In this document: positions 8,491 through 18,103 of the stretch, in pieces
Layout: every line of letters begins with the position of its first letter
Position numbering within the stretch: the first letter of the stretch is position 1
Assembly (NCBI RefSeq): GCF_014698965.1
Contig: NZ_JACXAE010000071.1
Location: 1-64,000 of the forward strand
DNA from: Iningainema tapete BLCC-T55
Lineage (GTDB): Bacteria; Cyanobacteriota; Cyanobacteriia; Cyanobacteriales; Nostocaceae
Direction of reading: 5' to 3'
DNA: 64,000 nucleotides
The notes under the pieces: model-generated
The model's database searches: none
The model's input: the letters and a program-made list of their open reading frames with translations, nothing else
Told to the model about the DNA's origin: nothing
Position numbers and translations under genes: made by a program

Positions 8491-8769
8491 CTACTGTTCG
8501 TCGCTGTCAAAATTAGCTAGACGTTGTAGTTCTAGCGTAAAGGCTTCCGTACCAACCATTTGTGAATTTGAAAGTGCTGCTTGAGCAAGCTTACCAAAAA
8601 CATGGTCTTGTAATTCGGCGTAAGCTCGCATTAATTGCTGATAGTTATTAGCCGACATAATAACATAACTAGGTTGTGATTCCTTTGTCAAGAGAACAGG
8701 CTCTTTTGTCGCACTTTCAAAAACTTCTTTGTAACGTTCGCCCACGTCTGTAAGGGAATAGCTCTGCAT
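8491..8769 (-). CDS. Solitary Phd/YefM-type antitoxin-like protein
   Basis: The 92-residue form beginning MQSYSLTDVGERYKEVFESA resembles the Phd/YefM antitoxin N-terminus: a short strand, a helix, then EPVLLTKESQPSYVIMSANNYQQL, the typical '(V/I)L(I/L)T...YVV(L/M)S..(D/N)YE.L' pattern. An upstream in-frame start at 8844 would add 25 residues that do not look like the family, so I chose the ATG at 8769. No RelE, Doc or PIN toxin gene lies next to it: the SNase gene is convergent on one side and the transporter gene lies upstream. It may be an orphan antitoxin or a DNA-binding regulator. Confidence 0.65.
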   Translation of the reverse strand: MQSYSLTDVGERYKEVFESATKEPVLLTKESQPSYVIMSANNYQQLMRAYAELQDHVFGKLAQAALSNSQMVGTEAFTLELQRLANFDSDEQ

Positions 8770-8883
8770 ATAAACCAACTTTTGCCAACATGTCACTATT
8801 GTAATGCAATGTTCAAAGCGATTGGGGGCGATGTCTGACGACAAGCCGCTCCGCGTCTACGCTCTCCTCCTACAGAACAACCA

Positions 8884-10386
8884 CTACACTTTACGCGATC
8901 GCCTGACTGGATTCAACCATACTTCCAAGCGACTAAACGCTTGAGAAGAAAGCAGCGTCAAAAATAAGTAAACCAAAGCCACAGCCGCGTAAATTTCAAA
9001 AGCGCGATAGTTTTCCGCCACAATCAACTGTCCTTTGCGAAACAATTCTTCAAAACCAATCACAGCCACCAAACTCGTATCTTTGAGCATACTAATAAAC
9101 TCATTACTCAAAGGAGGAAGCATTCGGCGGAAAGCTTGAGGAAAAATTACATAGCGCATAGTTTGTGTAGAACTTAAACCAAGAGATTGTGCAGCTTCAG
9201 CTTGCCCCACTTCAATAGATTGAATACCGCCACGCACAATTTCCCCAATGTACGCAGCACTATTCAAACTTAAAGCAATCACCGCCGCCGCCAGACGATT
9301 AAAAGTGAAAGTAAAACCCAATTCTTGAGCGATCGCAGGTATACCAAAGTAAATCATAAAAATTTGCACCAATAAAGGCGTTCCCCGGAAAAAATCCACA
9401 TAACCCCTAGCAGCCCATCGCACAGGAGTAACCCGAGAAAGTCTGACAATACCCAACAAAGAACCCCCAACCAAACCCAAAACCACAGACAGCGCCGTAA
9501 TCTGTAACGTCACTAACGCTCCTTGCAGTAAAAAAGGAAGAGATCGTAAAATAACCGTAATTGCAGAAAAAATCTTAGACACCCCTGGTTGACTACCTTC
9601 CTGCTGAAAAGGTAATTTCTCAGGTAAAGCAGGCGGTTCACTATTAAACCACTTCTTATAAATTTGGGCATAACTACCGTTACCTAACACCTTAGTCAAA
9701 CCAGAATTAATCAAAGCCAGATTAGGCGAATTCTTGGGCATAGGAATACCATAATACTCCTGGGTCAACAACTGACCAACCAACTTAAGTCCCCCAAGAT
9801 TACCCGTCTTAATACCATAGAGCAGAACCGCTTGGTCATGAACCACAGCATCAACATTACCATTAAGTAACTCTTGCAAAGCCGTAGGTGCATCATCAAA
9901 AGTGCGAATTACAGCACCCGCCAACTCTTTAACCTTATTCGCGCCCGTCGTACCAATTTGTACAGCAATCCGCTTACCCCTCAAACCCTCAAAACTACTA
10001 ACATCCTGATTCTCACCAACAACAATCCCCAACCCCGACTTAAAATAAGGACGAGAAAAAGAAATCGTCTTAGCCCGTTCCTCAGTAATAGTCATCGCCG
10101 AAACAGCCGCATCAATACTTCTTGCCTGCAAAGCCGGAATCATCCCCGCAAAGGGCATATTTTGATACCTAACCTCAAAACCAGCAGCATTTGCGATCGC
10201 ATTCATCAAATCAATATCAAAACCCTGCAACTTCCCATCCCCAGACTGAAACTCAAAAGGCGGAAAAGTCGGCTCCGTCGCCACCACCAACCTCCTCCCA
10301 CCACCAACATCCCCATTCAAACCACAACCACCCAGCACCAACAAACAACACAACCCAAAAACCAAACACCAACGCCACCAACCCAT
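8884..10386 (-). CDS. Polar amino-acid ABC transporter, substrate-binding/permease fusion
   Basis: The protein combines a periplasmic solute-binding protein with the membrane subunit of a His/Glu/Gln-type importer. The lipoprotein-like signal [12 protein letters not shown] comes first. The binding domain then has the family 3 pattern [21 protein letters not shown] near residues 37-56, and the mature domain extends to about 260. The permease domain begins near 280 and has the EAA loop [23 protein letters not shown] start it at the ATG at 10386 ([10 protein letters not shown]), 500 residues. The frame is open further upstream to 10683, but that extension overlaps glnQ on the other strand and encodes a known type of dispersed repeat. 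It pairs with the divergent ATPase gene next to it. The substrate is probably glutamine or another polar amino acid; which one cannot be told from sequence. Confidence 0.85.
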   Translation of the reverse strand: MGWWRWCLVFGLCCLLVLGGCGLNGDVGGGRRLVVATEPTFPPFEFQSGDGKLQGFDIDLMNAIANAAGFEVRYQNMPFAGMIPALQARSIDAAVSAMTITEERAKTISFSRPYFKSGLGIVVGENQDVSSFEGLRGKRIAVQIGTTGANKVKELAGAVIRTFDDAPTALQELLNGNVDAVVHDQAVLLYGIKTGNLGGLKLVGQLLTQEYYGIPMPKNSPNLALINSGLTKVLGNGSYAQIYKKWFNSEPPALPEKLPFQQEGSQPGVSKIFSAITVILRSLPFLLQGALVTLQITALSVVLGLVGGSLLGIVRLSRVTPVRWAARGYVDFFRGTPLLVQIFMIYFGIPAIAQELGFTFTFNRLAAAVIALSLNSAAYIGEIVRGGIQSIEVGQAEAAQSLGLSSTQTMRYVIFPQAFRRMLPPLSNEFISMLKDTSLVAVIGFEELFRKGQLIVAENYRAFEIYAAVALVYLFLTLLSSQAFSRLEVWLNPVRRSRKV

Positions 10387-10399
10387 ACTCTTTTTCTCT

Positions 10400-10430
10400 T
10401 CCTTCGCGCCCTTCGCGTCTTCGCGGTTCA
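10400..10430. repeat. Short GC-rich dispersed repeat (CTTCGCG units)
   Basis: The units CCTTCGCG, CCCTTCGCG and TCTTCGCG follow one another just upstream of the transporter start. This kind of element, with the other strand reading CGCGAAGACGCGAAGG, is common in intergenic regions of filamentous cyanobacteria. When translated it produces spurious [11 protein letters not shown]-like peptides, which explains the over-extended open frame here. It lies between two divergent transporter genes. Confidence 0.6.
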
Positions 10431-10456
10431 TTAAAATAAAATTTAAAACACCATAC

Positions 10457-11203
10457 ATGAAAACCCCCATAATCACCTTCAAAAACATCGAAAAAAACTT
10501 CGGTACCCTAAAAGTCCTCAAAGGAATCAGCGGAGAAATCAACAAACAAGAAGTAGTCGCAGTAATTGGTTCCTCAGGATGTGGCAAAAGCACCCTACTA
10601 CGCTGCTTCAACCGCCTAGAAACCATAGATAGTGGAAACTTAACAGTCAACGGAATAGACTTATCAAAACCCAACTTAAACAACCATCAACTACGGCAAC
10701 TACGCACACAAGTAGGCATGGTATTCCAACAATTCAACCTATTCCCCCATTTGAGCGTACTAGAAAACCTCACCCTTGCGCCCCGTAAAGTACTAAACAA
10801 AACCCCCAAAGAAAGTACACAACTAGCAGGATTTTATCTTGAAAAAGTAGGACTATTTGACAAAGCATCAGCCTACCCCGAACAACTTTCCGGTGGGCAA
10901 AAACAACGAGTAGCCATCGCTCGTAGCTTATGCATGAACCCCCAGATCATGTTATTCGACGAACCCACCAGCGCCCTAGATCCAGAACTTGTTGGCGAAG
11001 TTCTACAAGTAATGCAGCAACTAGCTGCCGAGGGGATGACAATGGTAGTTGTCACCCACGAAATGCAATTTGCCCGTGAAGTCGCAAACCAAGTGATATT
11101 TATGGATAAAGGAATTGTAGCAGAACAAGGGTCCGCTCATGAAGTTCTCACAAATCCTAAAAGTGAGCGTTTGCGTACTTTCCTCAGTCGAATTTCACGT
11201 TAA
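10457..11203 (+). CDS. glnQ: Polar amino-acid ABC transporter ATP-binding protein
   Basis: This 248-residue ABC ATPase has Walker [10 protein letters not shown] near residues 38-46, the Q-loop in [19 protein letters not shown], signature LSGGQKQR, Walker [15 protein letters not shown], and the H-loop VVTHEM. The phrase [13 protein letters not shown] and the length are typical of the GlnQ/HisP family. It energises uptake through the divergently transcribed binding-protein/permease fusion. The 70-base gap between the two starts would hold both promoters. Its last 20 bases overlap the 3' end of lipB on the opposite strand. The substrate specificity is not determinable, so the symbol marks the subfamily only. 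Confidence 0.88.
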   Translation: MKTPIITFKNIEKNFGTLKVLKGISGEINKQEVVAVIGSSGCGKSTLLRCFNRLETIDSGNLTVNGIDLSKPNLNNHQLRQLRTQVGMVFQQFNLFPHLSVLENLTLAPRKVLNKTPKESTQLAGFYLEKVGLFDKASAYPEQLSGGQKQRVAIARSLCMNPQIMLFDEPTSALDPELVGEVLQVMQQLAAEGMTMVVVTHEMQFAREVANQVIFMDKGIVAEQGSAHEVLTNPKSERLRTFLSRISR

Positions 11204-11831
11204 ACACAGAAGCAAAGGATTGTGCTATGTGAGAGCGTACCTCATCACATGTGATACCCGGAAGCCACTCTCGCAAACTGCCCACTGGCTTATCCGAAAT
11301 ACCACAGGGTACAATGCGCTCAAACCCTGTCAAATCTGGACAAACATTCAATGAAAAACCGTGCATGGTAATCCAACGGCTAACTTTAATACCAATAGCG
11401 GCTACTTTACGCCCTTCTAGCCAAACACCTGTAAAACCTGGTATGCGTTCTCCCTGTAAATTGTAAACAGTCAATGTGCGAATTATTACTTCTTCTAGTT
11501 GTCTTAAGTACCAGTGGAGGTCTTTACGATAACGTTGCAGATTTAAAATTGGATACCCTACTAATTGACCTGGACAATGGTATGTTACTTCGCCACCGCG
11601 TTCAACTCTACACACTTCATACGTAGTGTTATCAATGTCAAATTTGAGAAAATCAGGATTCGCTCCTTGTCCTAGAGTGTAGACGGGTGGATGCTCTAAC
11701 AAGATTAACACGTCATCCAATACTGAGTTGTTGATGCGTTCACTAAGTAGCGATCGCTGCCATGCGAGTGCTTCTCGGTAGGGTATCACTTCTTTGTTAT
11801 ATAGTAAACATTTGTATATGTGTTTTTCCAT
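11184..11831 (-). CDS. lipB: Octanoyltransferase LipB
   Basis: This enzyme transfers octanoyl from acyl carrier protein to lipoyl domains of pyruvate dehydrogenase and glycine cleavage H protein, the first step of lipoate assembly in the cytoplasm. Family motifs are all present: [12 protein letters not shown] near 44-55, [19 protein letters not shown] near 77-95, and the catalytic Lys149 and Cys176 in [20 protein letters not shown] and IVPCGI. The length of 215 residues is normal. The start at 11831 is an ATG preceded by an AT-rich leader. The 3' end overlaps glnQ by 20 bases in a convergent arrangement, so no intergenic terminator separates them. Confidence 0.93.
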   Translation of the reverse strand: MEKHIYKCLLYNKEVIPYREALAWQRSLLSERINNSVLDDVLILLEHPPVYTLGQGANPDFLKFDIDNTTYEVCRVERGGEVTYHCPGQLVGYPILNLQRYRKDLHWYLRQLEEVIIRTLTVYNLQGERIPGFTGVWLEGRKVAAIGIKVSRWITMHGFSLNVCPDLTGFERIVPCGISDKPVGSLREWLPGITCDEVRSHIAQSFASVFNVKFD

Positions 11832-12359
11832 AGCATATTTTTAGATAAAAATCAACGAAAAATAGAAGAATCAGTATGACAAATTACAAACTAAGCGGCA
11901 ATTGTCAAGCTATGCAAAGGATTTTAAAGGAAAGTCAAGGGAATTGGTTTTACAAAATACAAGATGCTAGTTTGAATATATAACTTTAATGGTGTTGGGA
12001 GGAATTCTCTGCAATAACCATCACGCCAAGAAAATAGGAACTAATGCACGCTCAAGATGACGCCTAATCAGTTGTTTAAATCAAATACCAGATAAAATCC
12101 CCTCTTAGAACTTGTATTTTCTTTGTGGCGATCGCAATCCACAATGTTAACTTGGGATTGAACGATGTTTGCAGCAATGTTCAATTGCCTTTCAACCAAT
12201 TGGAGATATGGCAGGCGTGAGAAAAACAAGGCAGGAGTAGGCACAGCAGCAGTGTGTAAAAATTAGTTCACAATTTCTATTGGCAGCAGTGATAGACCTT
12301 ACCGCAATTCCTGTTCATCCCAACCAAATTCACATTAAACTACCAGCGGGAGAGTTTAC
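11832..12359 (+). other. 528-base gene-free region, probable lrtA/hpf leader
   Basis: No credible coding frame is seen. The part next to lrtA is compatible with a long untranslated leader: light-repressed lrtA transcripts in other cyanobacteria are known to have one. A 7-bp inverted repeat ATTGAAC/GTTCAAT with a 15-base loop lies at 12157-12185, and a GGGAGAG ribosome-binding site precedes the ATG at 12360. Promoters for lipB (minus strand) and lrtA (plus strand) should both lie here; I could not identify them confidently. Confidence 0.4.
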
Positions 12360-13019
12360 ATGAAGCTTGTCATCCACGGCAAAAATATTGAAATCACCGA
12401 TGCCATCCGGGAATATGTGCATCAAAAAATTGACAAGGCAGTAAATCATTTTCAGAACATCACAAACGAAGTGGATGTCCATCTTAGCGTAGCTCGCAAT
12501 CCCCGAATTAATCCCAAGCAAGCTGCGGAAGTGACTATATATGCCAATGGTAATGTCATTAGAGCCGAGGAGAGCAGCGAGAATTTATATGCCAGTATAG
12601 ACTTGGTAGCAGATAAAATCGCACGTCAACTACGAAAATACAAAGAACGACGACAAGATAAGAAAACTCAAGCCCAATCTACCATTGAAGAAGCAGTGCC
12701 AGAAACTGTAGTCAAAGATTTAATTGGCGATCGCACTCCCATATTACCCGAAGAAGTAGTCCGGACTAAATATTTTGCCATGCCACCCATGACTACTGCA
12801 GAAGCTTTAGAACAGTTGCAATTGGTGGGACACGATTTTTATATGTTCCGTAATTCAGAAACAGGCGAGATTAATGTCATTTACGAGCGCAATCACGGAG
12901 GTTATGGTGTAATTCAACCCCGCAATGGCAATGGGCATACCAACGGTAACGGCAAGAATGGCAAGACAGCTTACAGTAATATTCACATGCCAGAAAAGTC
13001 TTACCAAAACAAGGTGTAA
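12360..13019 (+). CDS. hpf: Ribosome hibernation-promoting factor, long form (LrtA)
   Basis: The N-terminal ~100 residues form the S30AE/YfiA domain: [20 protein letters not shown], then [20 protein letters not shown] and [24 protein letters not shown] basic linker is followed by the C-terminal dimerisation domain near residues 135-190: [19 protein letters not shown] and [20 protein letters not shown]. This is the long HPF architecture, which dimerises 70S ribosomes in stationary or dark conditions. In cyanobacteria this is the lrtA gene. The last 30 residues are Gly/Asn-rich and lineage-specific. A GGGAGAG ribosome-binding site lies 6-12 bases before the ATG. Confidence 0.92.
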   Translation: MKLVIHGKNIEITDAIREYVHQKIDKAVNHFQNITNEVDVHLSVARNPRINPKQAAEVTIYANGNVIRAEESSENLYASIDLVADKIARQLRKYKERRQDKKTQAQSTIEEAVPETVVKDLIGDRTPILPEEVVRTKYFAMPPMTTAEALEQLQLVGHDFYMFRNSETGEINVIYERNHGGYGVIQPRNGNGHTNGNGKNGKTAYSNIHMPEKSYQNKV

Positions 13020-13039
13020 GAAAGAATAGGGAATCGAGC

Positions 13040-13068
13040 AAGGGGCATGGGGCATGCCCATTGCCCCC
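13040..13068. terminator. GC-rich imperfect hairpin between convergent genes
   Basis: The arms AGGGGCATGGGG and GCCCATTGCCCCCT can pair with one or two mismatches around a short CAT loop. It lies between the stop codons of lrtA/hpf and prxQ, so it may terminate both. It also resembles the GGGGCAT heptamer-rich repeats common in these genomes. Confidence 0.45.
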
Positions 13069-13527
13069 TTAGTTCACTGCAAATTGTTGCAAAGTTTTCA
13101 GTGCTTCCTCAACGTGACCTTTAAAATTAAACATGGAGTTAAAAACGTACTGCACAACCCCCTGTTGATCTATAACATAAGTAACGCGCCCAGGAAACAA
13201 ACCAAAGGCTGCGGATGCACCGTATTGCTTCCGCACAGCGTCGCCTTTGTCACTTAAAAGGGTAAACGGTAGCTGATACTTGGTGGCGAATCGCTGATGA
13301 GATTCAGGCGAATCGCCACTGACACCAATAACTTCTGCACCTGCTGATTTGAATACTTCATACTGATCGCGAAAGGCACAAGATTCTGCGGTACATCCAG
13401 GAGTGTCGTCTTTGGGATAAAAATAAAGGACGACTGCTTTGCCTTGAAAATCTTTCAAGCTAACTGGTGAACCGTTTTGCGAAGGTAAGGTGAAATCAGG
13501 AGCTTGATCTCCAACTTTGATTGCCAT
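13069..13527 (-). CDS. prxQ: Peroxiredoxin Q (BCP family)
   Basis: The sequence [18 protein letters not shown] is followed by [20 protein letters not shown], the PrxQ/BCP signature. The peroxidatic Cys45 and the resolving Cys50 are both present five residues apart, so it is a two-cysteine, monomeric atypical type. It reduces hydroperoxides using thioredoxin. The length of 152 residues matches the family, and [16 protein letters not shown] and [10 protein letters not shown] are conserved regions. No signal peptide is visible, so it is cytoplasmic. It is convergent with lrtA/hpf, with a hairpin between. Confidence 0.94.
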   Translation of the reverse strand: MAIKVGDQAPDFTLPSQNGSPVSLKDFQGKAVVLYFYPKDDTPGCTAESCAFRDQYEVFKSAGAEVIGVSGDSPESHQRFATKYQLPFTLLSDKGDAVRKQYGASAAFGLFPGRVTYVIDQQGVVQYVFNSMFNFKGHVEEALKTLQQFAVN

Positions 13528-13645
13528 TGAATTATTTTAAATAGTTACTTAATAAAATTTTACCTTGTATATTAATTCAAAAATTTGCCTTGATTGACTA
13601 TACATAGTGAAGTAATAAGATTGTATTTACAATAAATTTTAGCTC

Positions 13646-14758
13646 ATGCGTCTAACTTCACTGGATGTTTTTCGCGGCATCACTATCGCGGGTATGATTC
13701 TCGTCAATATGGCGAGTCTAGCTGGCGATAATGCTTATCCTCCGCTACTTCATGCTGATTGGCACGGTTGTACACCAACTGATTTGATATTTCCCTTTTT
13801 TCTCTTTATTGTTGGTGTGGCAATGACTTTCTCTTTTTCTAAGTACATAGGCGATCGCAAACCCCCTGCATCTGTCTACTGGCGTATTTTTCGACGTGCG
13901 GCAATTCTCTTTGGTTTAGGATTACTACTCAACGGTTTTTGGCAATATGATTTGAGTACCATTCGCTTCATGGGCGTATTGCAGCGCATCAGTCTTACCT
14001 ACCTGCTTGCTTCCGTTGCAGTTCTTAACTTACCGCGTAAAGGACAATGGATTCTGTTCGGGGTATTACTAATCGGTTATTGGTTGATGATGATGTATGT
14101 ACCTGTACCTGGTTATGGAGCGGGAGTGCTGACACGAGATGGTAATTTTGGTGCTTATGTAGATAGATTAATCATTCCTTCAGCACATCTATATAAAGGA
14201 GATGGTTTCAAAAATTTGGGAGATCCGGAAGGACTTTTTAGCACCATTCCCGCTGTTGTCAGTGTCTTGGCTGGTTATTTTGCTGGACAATGGCTACGCG
14301 ATAATCCAGTGAAATCACGTACAAGTGTTGGTTTGGTATTATTTGGGATTGGTTGCTTAATTATCGGTTGGTTATGGGGTTGGGAGTTTCCGCTCAATAA
14401 AAAGTTGTGGACTAGTTCTTATGTTGTTTTTACTACTGGGTGGGCATTATTATTACTGGCAGCTTGTTATGAACTGATTGAAGTACGGCGACAACGTTGG
14501 GGTAAACCTTTTGAAGTTATGGGGTTAAATGCGATCGCCATTTTTGTTGCTTCTGTGCTATTGATTAAAATTTTGGTGAAAACAAAAGTTGGCAGTGGAG
14601 AAAACGCATTAAGTACCTACGATTGGATTTACAATAACTTGTTCGCATCTTGGGCGGGTACTTTTAATGGTTCGCTATTGTTGGCGATCGCTACTGTCTT
14701 GTTGTGGTTGGCTGTCGCCTTTATTATGTATCGGCAACGCTGGTTGATCAAAGTTTAG
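13646..14758 (+). CDS. HGSNAT-like transmembrane acyltransferase
   Basis: The N-terminus RLTSLDVFRGITIAGMILVN followed by WHGCTPTDLIFPFFLFIVGV is the signature of the family related to heparan-alpha-glucosaminide N-acetyltransferase (COG4299, DUF5009-like). About ten hydrophobic segments span the protein. The conserved His of HADWHG and Asp of PTDLIFP near residues 35-47 correspond to the likely active-site region in the first lumenal/periplasmic loop. Members transfer acetyl groups from cytoplasmic acetyl-CoA to sugars on the other side of the membrane; the acceptor here is unknown and may be a cell-envelope glycan. Length 370 is normal. It is preceded by an AT-rich promoter region shared with divergent prxQ. 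Confidence 0.82.
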   Translation: MRLTSLDVFRGITIAGMILVNMASLAGDNAYPPLLHADWHGCTPTDLIFPFFLFIVGVAMTFSFSKYIGDRKPPASVYWRIFRRAAILFGLGLLLNGFWQYDLSTIRFMGVLQRISLTYLLASVAVLNLPRKGQWILFGVLLIGYWLMMMYVPVPGYGAGVLTRDGNFGAYVDRLIIPSAHLYKGDGFKNLGDPEGLFSTIPAVVSVLAGYFAGQWLRDNPVKSRTSVGLVLFGIGCLIIGWLWGWEFPLNKKLWTSSYVVFTTGWALLLLAACYELIEVRRQRWGKPFEVMGLNAIAIFVASVLLIKILVKTKVGSGENALSTYDWIYNNLFASWAGTFNGSLLLAIATVLLWLAVAFIMYRQRWLIKV

Positions 14759-14804
14759 GAGTTATTTAACCTTAGGCAAAGGCACGAAAAAAGTTAACTA
14801 CGGA

Positions 14805-15836
14805 TTATACATAATTCTCCTGTGCCATTTCACTTGCATTTTTCTGATCTATCACCTCCCAAATTTTCTGTAACATTGGTTCTAACCCAGCACCTGTTAC
14901 TGCTGAAATTAGAAAAACAGGAGCTAAGGAGAGATGATTAAGTTGGGTGGCTAACGCTTCTAAATCTTGTGTTTCCCTGTCAACAGCATCAATTTTGTTC
15001 AACGCCAAAATTTGTGGTCGCTCTGCTAAACCTCGTCCGTAAGCAAGTAATTCTTGTTGAATTGTGTTATAATCTGCTATCACATTATCACTGGTAGCAT
15101 CAATTAAATGTAGCAGTACGCGGGTGCGCTCAATGTGACGCAAAAAATCGTGTCCCAACCCTACTCCTTGAGCAGCACCTTCAATTAGTCCGGGAATATC
15201 AGCGAAAACTGTGCCGTCACCACTGGGTTTGCGCACTACACCTAAATTTGGTATGAGGGTGGTGAAGGGATAGTCAGCTATTTTCGGGCGTGCCGAAGAT
15301 AAGGCAGAAATTAAAGTAGATTTGCCGGCGTTGGGAAGTCCGATAATTCCAACTTCTGCCAAAAGTTTCAACTCTAGCCGCAAAAGTCGCCGTTCACCAG
15401 GAAGTCCTGGGAGGGCATATTCTGGCGCACGATTACGGTTGCTTAAAAAATGTTGGTTTCCCAGTCCGCCTTTACCACCTTCTGCAATCTGTAAAGTTTG
15501 CCCAGGTTCTACCAAATCTCCAACTATTTCGTCAGTTTCTGTATCGTAAACAACAGTACCGCAGGGAACTTCGATAATTAAATCTTTTCCATTTGCGCCT
15601 GTACGATTATTCGGTCCGCCACGACCACCGTTGTCTGCAGAAAAAATATGCTTGTATTTAAAATCCAGCAAGGTTTGCAGATTTTCCACGGCAACTAAAA
15701 TTACTGAACCACCTCGCCCTCCATTACCACCAGAGGGACCACCAGCCGGGACGTACTTCTCTCGTCGGAAGGCGACAATTCCATCGCCACCTTTACCTGC
15801 TTCTACTTCTATTTCTACTTGATCGATAAATTGCAT
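14805..15836 (-). CDS. obgE: Obg/CgtA GTPase
   Basis: The N-terminal Obg fold (about 1-158) is glycine-rich with [28 protein letters not shown]. The GTPase domain follows with G1 GLPNAGKST near 166-174, switch region and G2 in DYPFTTL, G3 [10 protein letters not shown]4 NKID and G5-like SAV. The length of 343 residues is normal, without the long C-terminal OCT domain of some Firmicutes. It acts in the cytoplasm on the large ribosomal subunit and in stress responses. The start ATG follows directly on a block of heptamer repeats that lies just upstream. Confidence 0.95.
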   Translation of the reverse strand: MQFIDQVEIEVEAGKGGDGIVAFRREKYVPAGGPSGGNGGRGGSVILVAVENLQTLLDFKYKHIFSADNGGRGGPNNRTGANGKDLIIEVPCGTVVYDTETDEIVGDLVEPGQTLQIAEGGKGGLGNQHFLSNRNRAPEYALPGLPGERRLLRLELKLLAEVGIIGLPNAGKSTLISALSSARPKIADYPFTTLIPNLGVVRKPSGDGTVFADIPGLIEGAAQGVGLGHDFLRHIERTRVLLHLIDATSDNVIADYNTIQQELLAYGRGLAERPQILALNKIDAVDRETQDLEALATQLNHLSLAPVFLISAVTGAGLEPMLQKIWEVIDQKNASEMAQENYV

Positions 15837-15843
15837 AATTTCG

Positions 15844-15901
15844 TTAATAGCTAATAGTTAATAGCTAATAGTTAGTAGTTACTATGAACTACTAACTATT
15901 A
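15844..15901. repeat. Tandem heptanucleotide repeat (TTAATAG/CTAATAG)
   Basis: Five consecutive seven-base units, TTAATAG, CTAATAG, TTAATAG, CTAATAG and TTAGTAG, run from 15844 to 15878. They are followed by an inverted arm in which TTAGTAGTT pairs with AACTACTAA. This is the pattern of short tandemly repeated repetitive (STRR) sequences described from heterocystous cyanobacteria. It sits a few bases upstream of obgE. Confidence 0.75.
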
Positions 15902-15909
15902 ACCAATGA

Positions 15910-16599
15910 CTAAATATATGGAGTAACATCTTCCCCGCATTCATCTGCTAGGTAAGATAAGGCGCGAAAACGCAGGAACACAAGTTGCTCATAAAGTGGG
16001 TTGAGTTTACATAATGGTGGAATATGTACAATTTTACGTTTAAATAGAGTTACGTCCCGCTCAAAAGGACAATGAGAAGGTATCATTTTGCAAAGAAATC
16101 TGGCTAATCTGGGGTCTTGAACTTCTAGTTTGTCTAGCCAGTCACGCAGGGGGCGCAGTCGATCTATTTGCTGTTTTGTCAGCGGAGCCACAGCAGAGGA
16201 GGAGACTTCCTGGGAAGGCGTTTCTACAGCTGGATTTTCTAATGTGTAACGTAGCGCTTCCAGTAAATTTTCTGGCTGATCTAGTGCTTTACAAAATTGA
16301 TGTAGGTGGTAGTCTTCGCTTAAAGAATATGTACCATCAGCGATCGCCACCATTACCGCTGTACGTAAAAAATTGGACGCTGCTAAAGTTCCTTTGCCTA
16401 GTATTGCGCCTAGTTCTTCTGGTTCAATCGTCTCTAAAGATTCTAAGTTCACCCCTGGTGCTAGTTCATTTTGGGTGATGGAGGTGATTAACTCTTGTTC
16501 TTGGGCATCGAAATCACCATCAGCCCAAGCAATTGTTAGCAGCCCACGTAACCAAGCGGAAACTTGTTCGCTGGTATAGGGAGATTTTACAGCAGTCAT
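15910..16599 (-). CDS. TerB-like domain fused to Mo-dependent nitrogenase C-terminal domain
   Basis: Residues up to about 120 look like a TerB-type helical domain: WLRGLLTIAWADGDFDAQEQELI and a second acidic repeat MVAIADGTYSLSEDYHL. The last ~85 residues, LRPLRDWLDKLEVQDPRLA through MIPSHCPFERDV and IPPLCKLNPLYEQLV, match the 'Mo-dependent nitrogenase, C-terminus' domain (Pfam Mo-nitro_C), which is widespread in cyanobacteria, including genes not next to nif. The start at the ATG 16599 (MTAVKSPYTSEQV) is preferred; an ATG at 16674 would add 25 residues of low likelihood. Neither domain is catalytic as far as known; a role in nitrogen or metal stress is only a guess. No nif genes are nearby. 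Confidence 0.72.
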   Translation of the reverse strand: MTAVKSPYTSEQVSAWLRGLLTIAWADGDFDAQEQELITSITQNELAPGVNLESLETIEPEELGAILGKGTLAASNFLRTAVMVAIADGTYSLSEDYHLHQFCKALDQPENLLEALRYTLENPAVETPSQEVSSSAVAPLTKQQIDRLRPLRDWLDKLEVQDPRLARFLCKMIPSHCPFERDVTLFKRKIVHIPPLCKLNPLYEQLVFLRFRALSYLADECGEDVTPYI

Positions 16600-16794
16600 A
16601 CACTCACGCCTCAAGCTTCTCTCATGTCCATAGTAGCCTGCATCATCATAGACAGACTGTGGTAGCGAATGCAAAAGCTTTGAGGCGGAATGAGCGTTAT
16701 GACCTTATTATAAATTCTTAATAAACCGTTACAAAGCAATTAAATTTACTGATAAAAATAATAGCTTTTTGCATAGGCAAACCTCCGTATGCCA

Positions 16795-16962
16795 TTAATT
16801 ACCAGTACGATCTTTGACTACACTCCACGTTCTTTCCCAACGAGAGCTAATTAAACCTCTAAGCTTATTTAAATACATATTAGATAGAGGGCGAGTGCGA
16901 TTAATTTTCACTCTTGTTGTGGGATTTTGTCTACGAGAGTGACTTGGAGTTACCAGAACCAT
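16795..16962 (-). CDS. Small basic hypothetical protein
   Basis: This is a 55-residue reading frame starting MVLVTPSHSRRQNPTTRV and ending WSVVKDRTGN. It is rich in Arg, Lys and Ser and has no hydrophobic helix. I chose the ATG at 16962 because AAGGGAAAG sits just upstream as a good ribosome-binding site; a TTG at 17019 would give 74 residues. I do not recognise the family. The flanking gaps (16600-16794 and 16963-17267) show nothing else. Its reality rests on the ribosome-binding site and the ordered basic composition only. Confidence 0.4.
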   Translation of the reverse strand: MVLVTPSHSRRQNPTTRVKINRTRPLSNMYLNKLRGLISSRWERTWSVVKDRTGN

Positions 16963-17267
16963 ACTTTCCCTTATAAATCTATACAACAGCTTTCTTGTGA
17001 TTCTGGCAAATGATAGCAATAATTTCCAGTAGCCGATTTACACTTTAAAGAAAATTTAATAACATTCTCATTTTTTCTCCGGATGTGCATTCTCCGAAGC
17101 TCTTATACATATACTGACTGTATTAGCAAGTATCAAATTAAATATTTTTTCTCAAGCAATGCAGAAGGTGAGATAGCAAGGAAAGTAATTTTTGATACAA
17201 AATTACTTTCCTCGTATTTATGCTCAGGGATTTTTGTCGAACACTTACTATAAGTAAAATAACTTAA

Positions 17268-18005
17268 TTAAACAGAGAACTGTACAGAATGGGAGACTGA
17301 TTGGGGATGGCGTTGCCAAAAATGTAATATTTGCTTGCCTACCACTTCAGGGTAGAAGTGATGGAAAAAGTGAAGTCCTGAAGGACATTGCCAAATAATA
17401 TCCTCCGGTTTTAAAAAACTCTGCCATTCAGATAATATAGGTGGATTCACTACTGGGTCAGTTTTACTACCACATACCATCAGTGGAACTTCGACTCTAC
17501 CCATAGGTAAATCTGCTAACTTAAATAAAGAATGTAGGGAAGGTGATTCCTCTAAATCTCTTGCTAAGGCAGTAACTAATTTTTTCATGGGGTAAGGAGG
17601 TTTATGACCAAACAAACTGCGAACTGTGTTTACCAATACTTGCTCACGACTTATAGGCAAAAGTTGTCTTTGAACGTAATAATGAGTATGCCAAGTCATC
17701 GCAGGTCGAGCTGCTACGGCAAGCATGGTTAATGACTGTACTATTTTTGGGTATCGACGAGCAAATATTAAGCCAACTACACCGCTAATACCATGACCAA
17801 TTAAATGTACTGGATCAGCAGATGATTTTAAACAGTCATGTAGCAGCGCAACAGCTTTATCTGTAGAACTTGCTTCGTCTTTGGTTTGAAGATATTCCCA
17901 CCGGGCTATACTTAAATGCTCAGATAGGTATCGAAGTAATGATTGGTCAAAATACTTCAAACTAGGGCTAGCACTTAACCATAGAACATTAAATGAATGG
18001 GTCAT
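17268..18005 (-). CDS. Alpha/beta-hydrolase fold protein without the usual nucleophile serine
   Basis: The fold is recognisable: FNVLWLSASPSLKYFDQ at the first strands, then the nucleophile-elbow region VHLIGHGISGVVGLIFARRYP at residues 66-86, VPLMVCGSKTDPVVNP with the acid near the end, and SGLHFFHHF with the histidine. The canonical elbow is GHSxGG. Here the serine position is Gly72 in GHGISG, so the usual hydrolase chemistry is doubtful; Ser74 lies two residues further on. The protein has 245 residues and no signal peptide. It is the last gene of a three-gene set on this strand (di-iron HDO protein, methyltransferase, this), separated by a hairpin at 18104-18133. The substrate is unknown. 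Confidence 0.7.
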   Translation of the reverse strand: MTHSFNVLWLSASPSLKYFDQSLLRYLSEHLSIARWEYLQTKDEASSTDKAVALLHDCLKSSADPVHLIGHGISGVVGLIFARRYPKIVQSLTMLAVAARPAMTWHTHYYVQRQLLPISREQVLVNTVRSLFGHKPPYPMKKLVTALARDLEESPSLHSLFKLADLPMGRVEVPLMVCGSKTDPVVNPPILSEWQSFLKPEDIIWQCPSGLHFFHHFYPEVVGKQILHFWQRHPQSVSHSVQFSV

Positions 18006-18103
18006 AAATACTCCTGAAGCTATATAACTTTATAGCTTAAAAGTGATGCTATTAAAGTTAAAACTTATTAATTGGAGTAAAGATTTGAGACGCGATCGCT
18101 TAG

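Noticed and set aside
9874-10434. 186-residue plus-strand frame opposite the transporter gene
   Set aside because: It is antisense to a well-supported ABC transporter gene, has an abnormal Asn/Thr/Arg/Pro composition and no family features.
10387-10683. N-terminal extension of the amino-acid transporter frame up to 10683
   Set aside because: It overlaps the divergent glnQ gene and its middle is encoded by a CTTCGCG repeat; a lipoprotein-like signal begins after the ATG at 10386.
16963-17019. TTG-initiated extension of the small basic protein
   Set aside because: The ATG at 16962 has a good AAGGGAAAG ribosome-binding site, whereas the TTG at 17019 does not.
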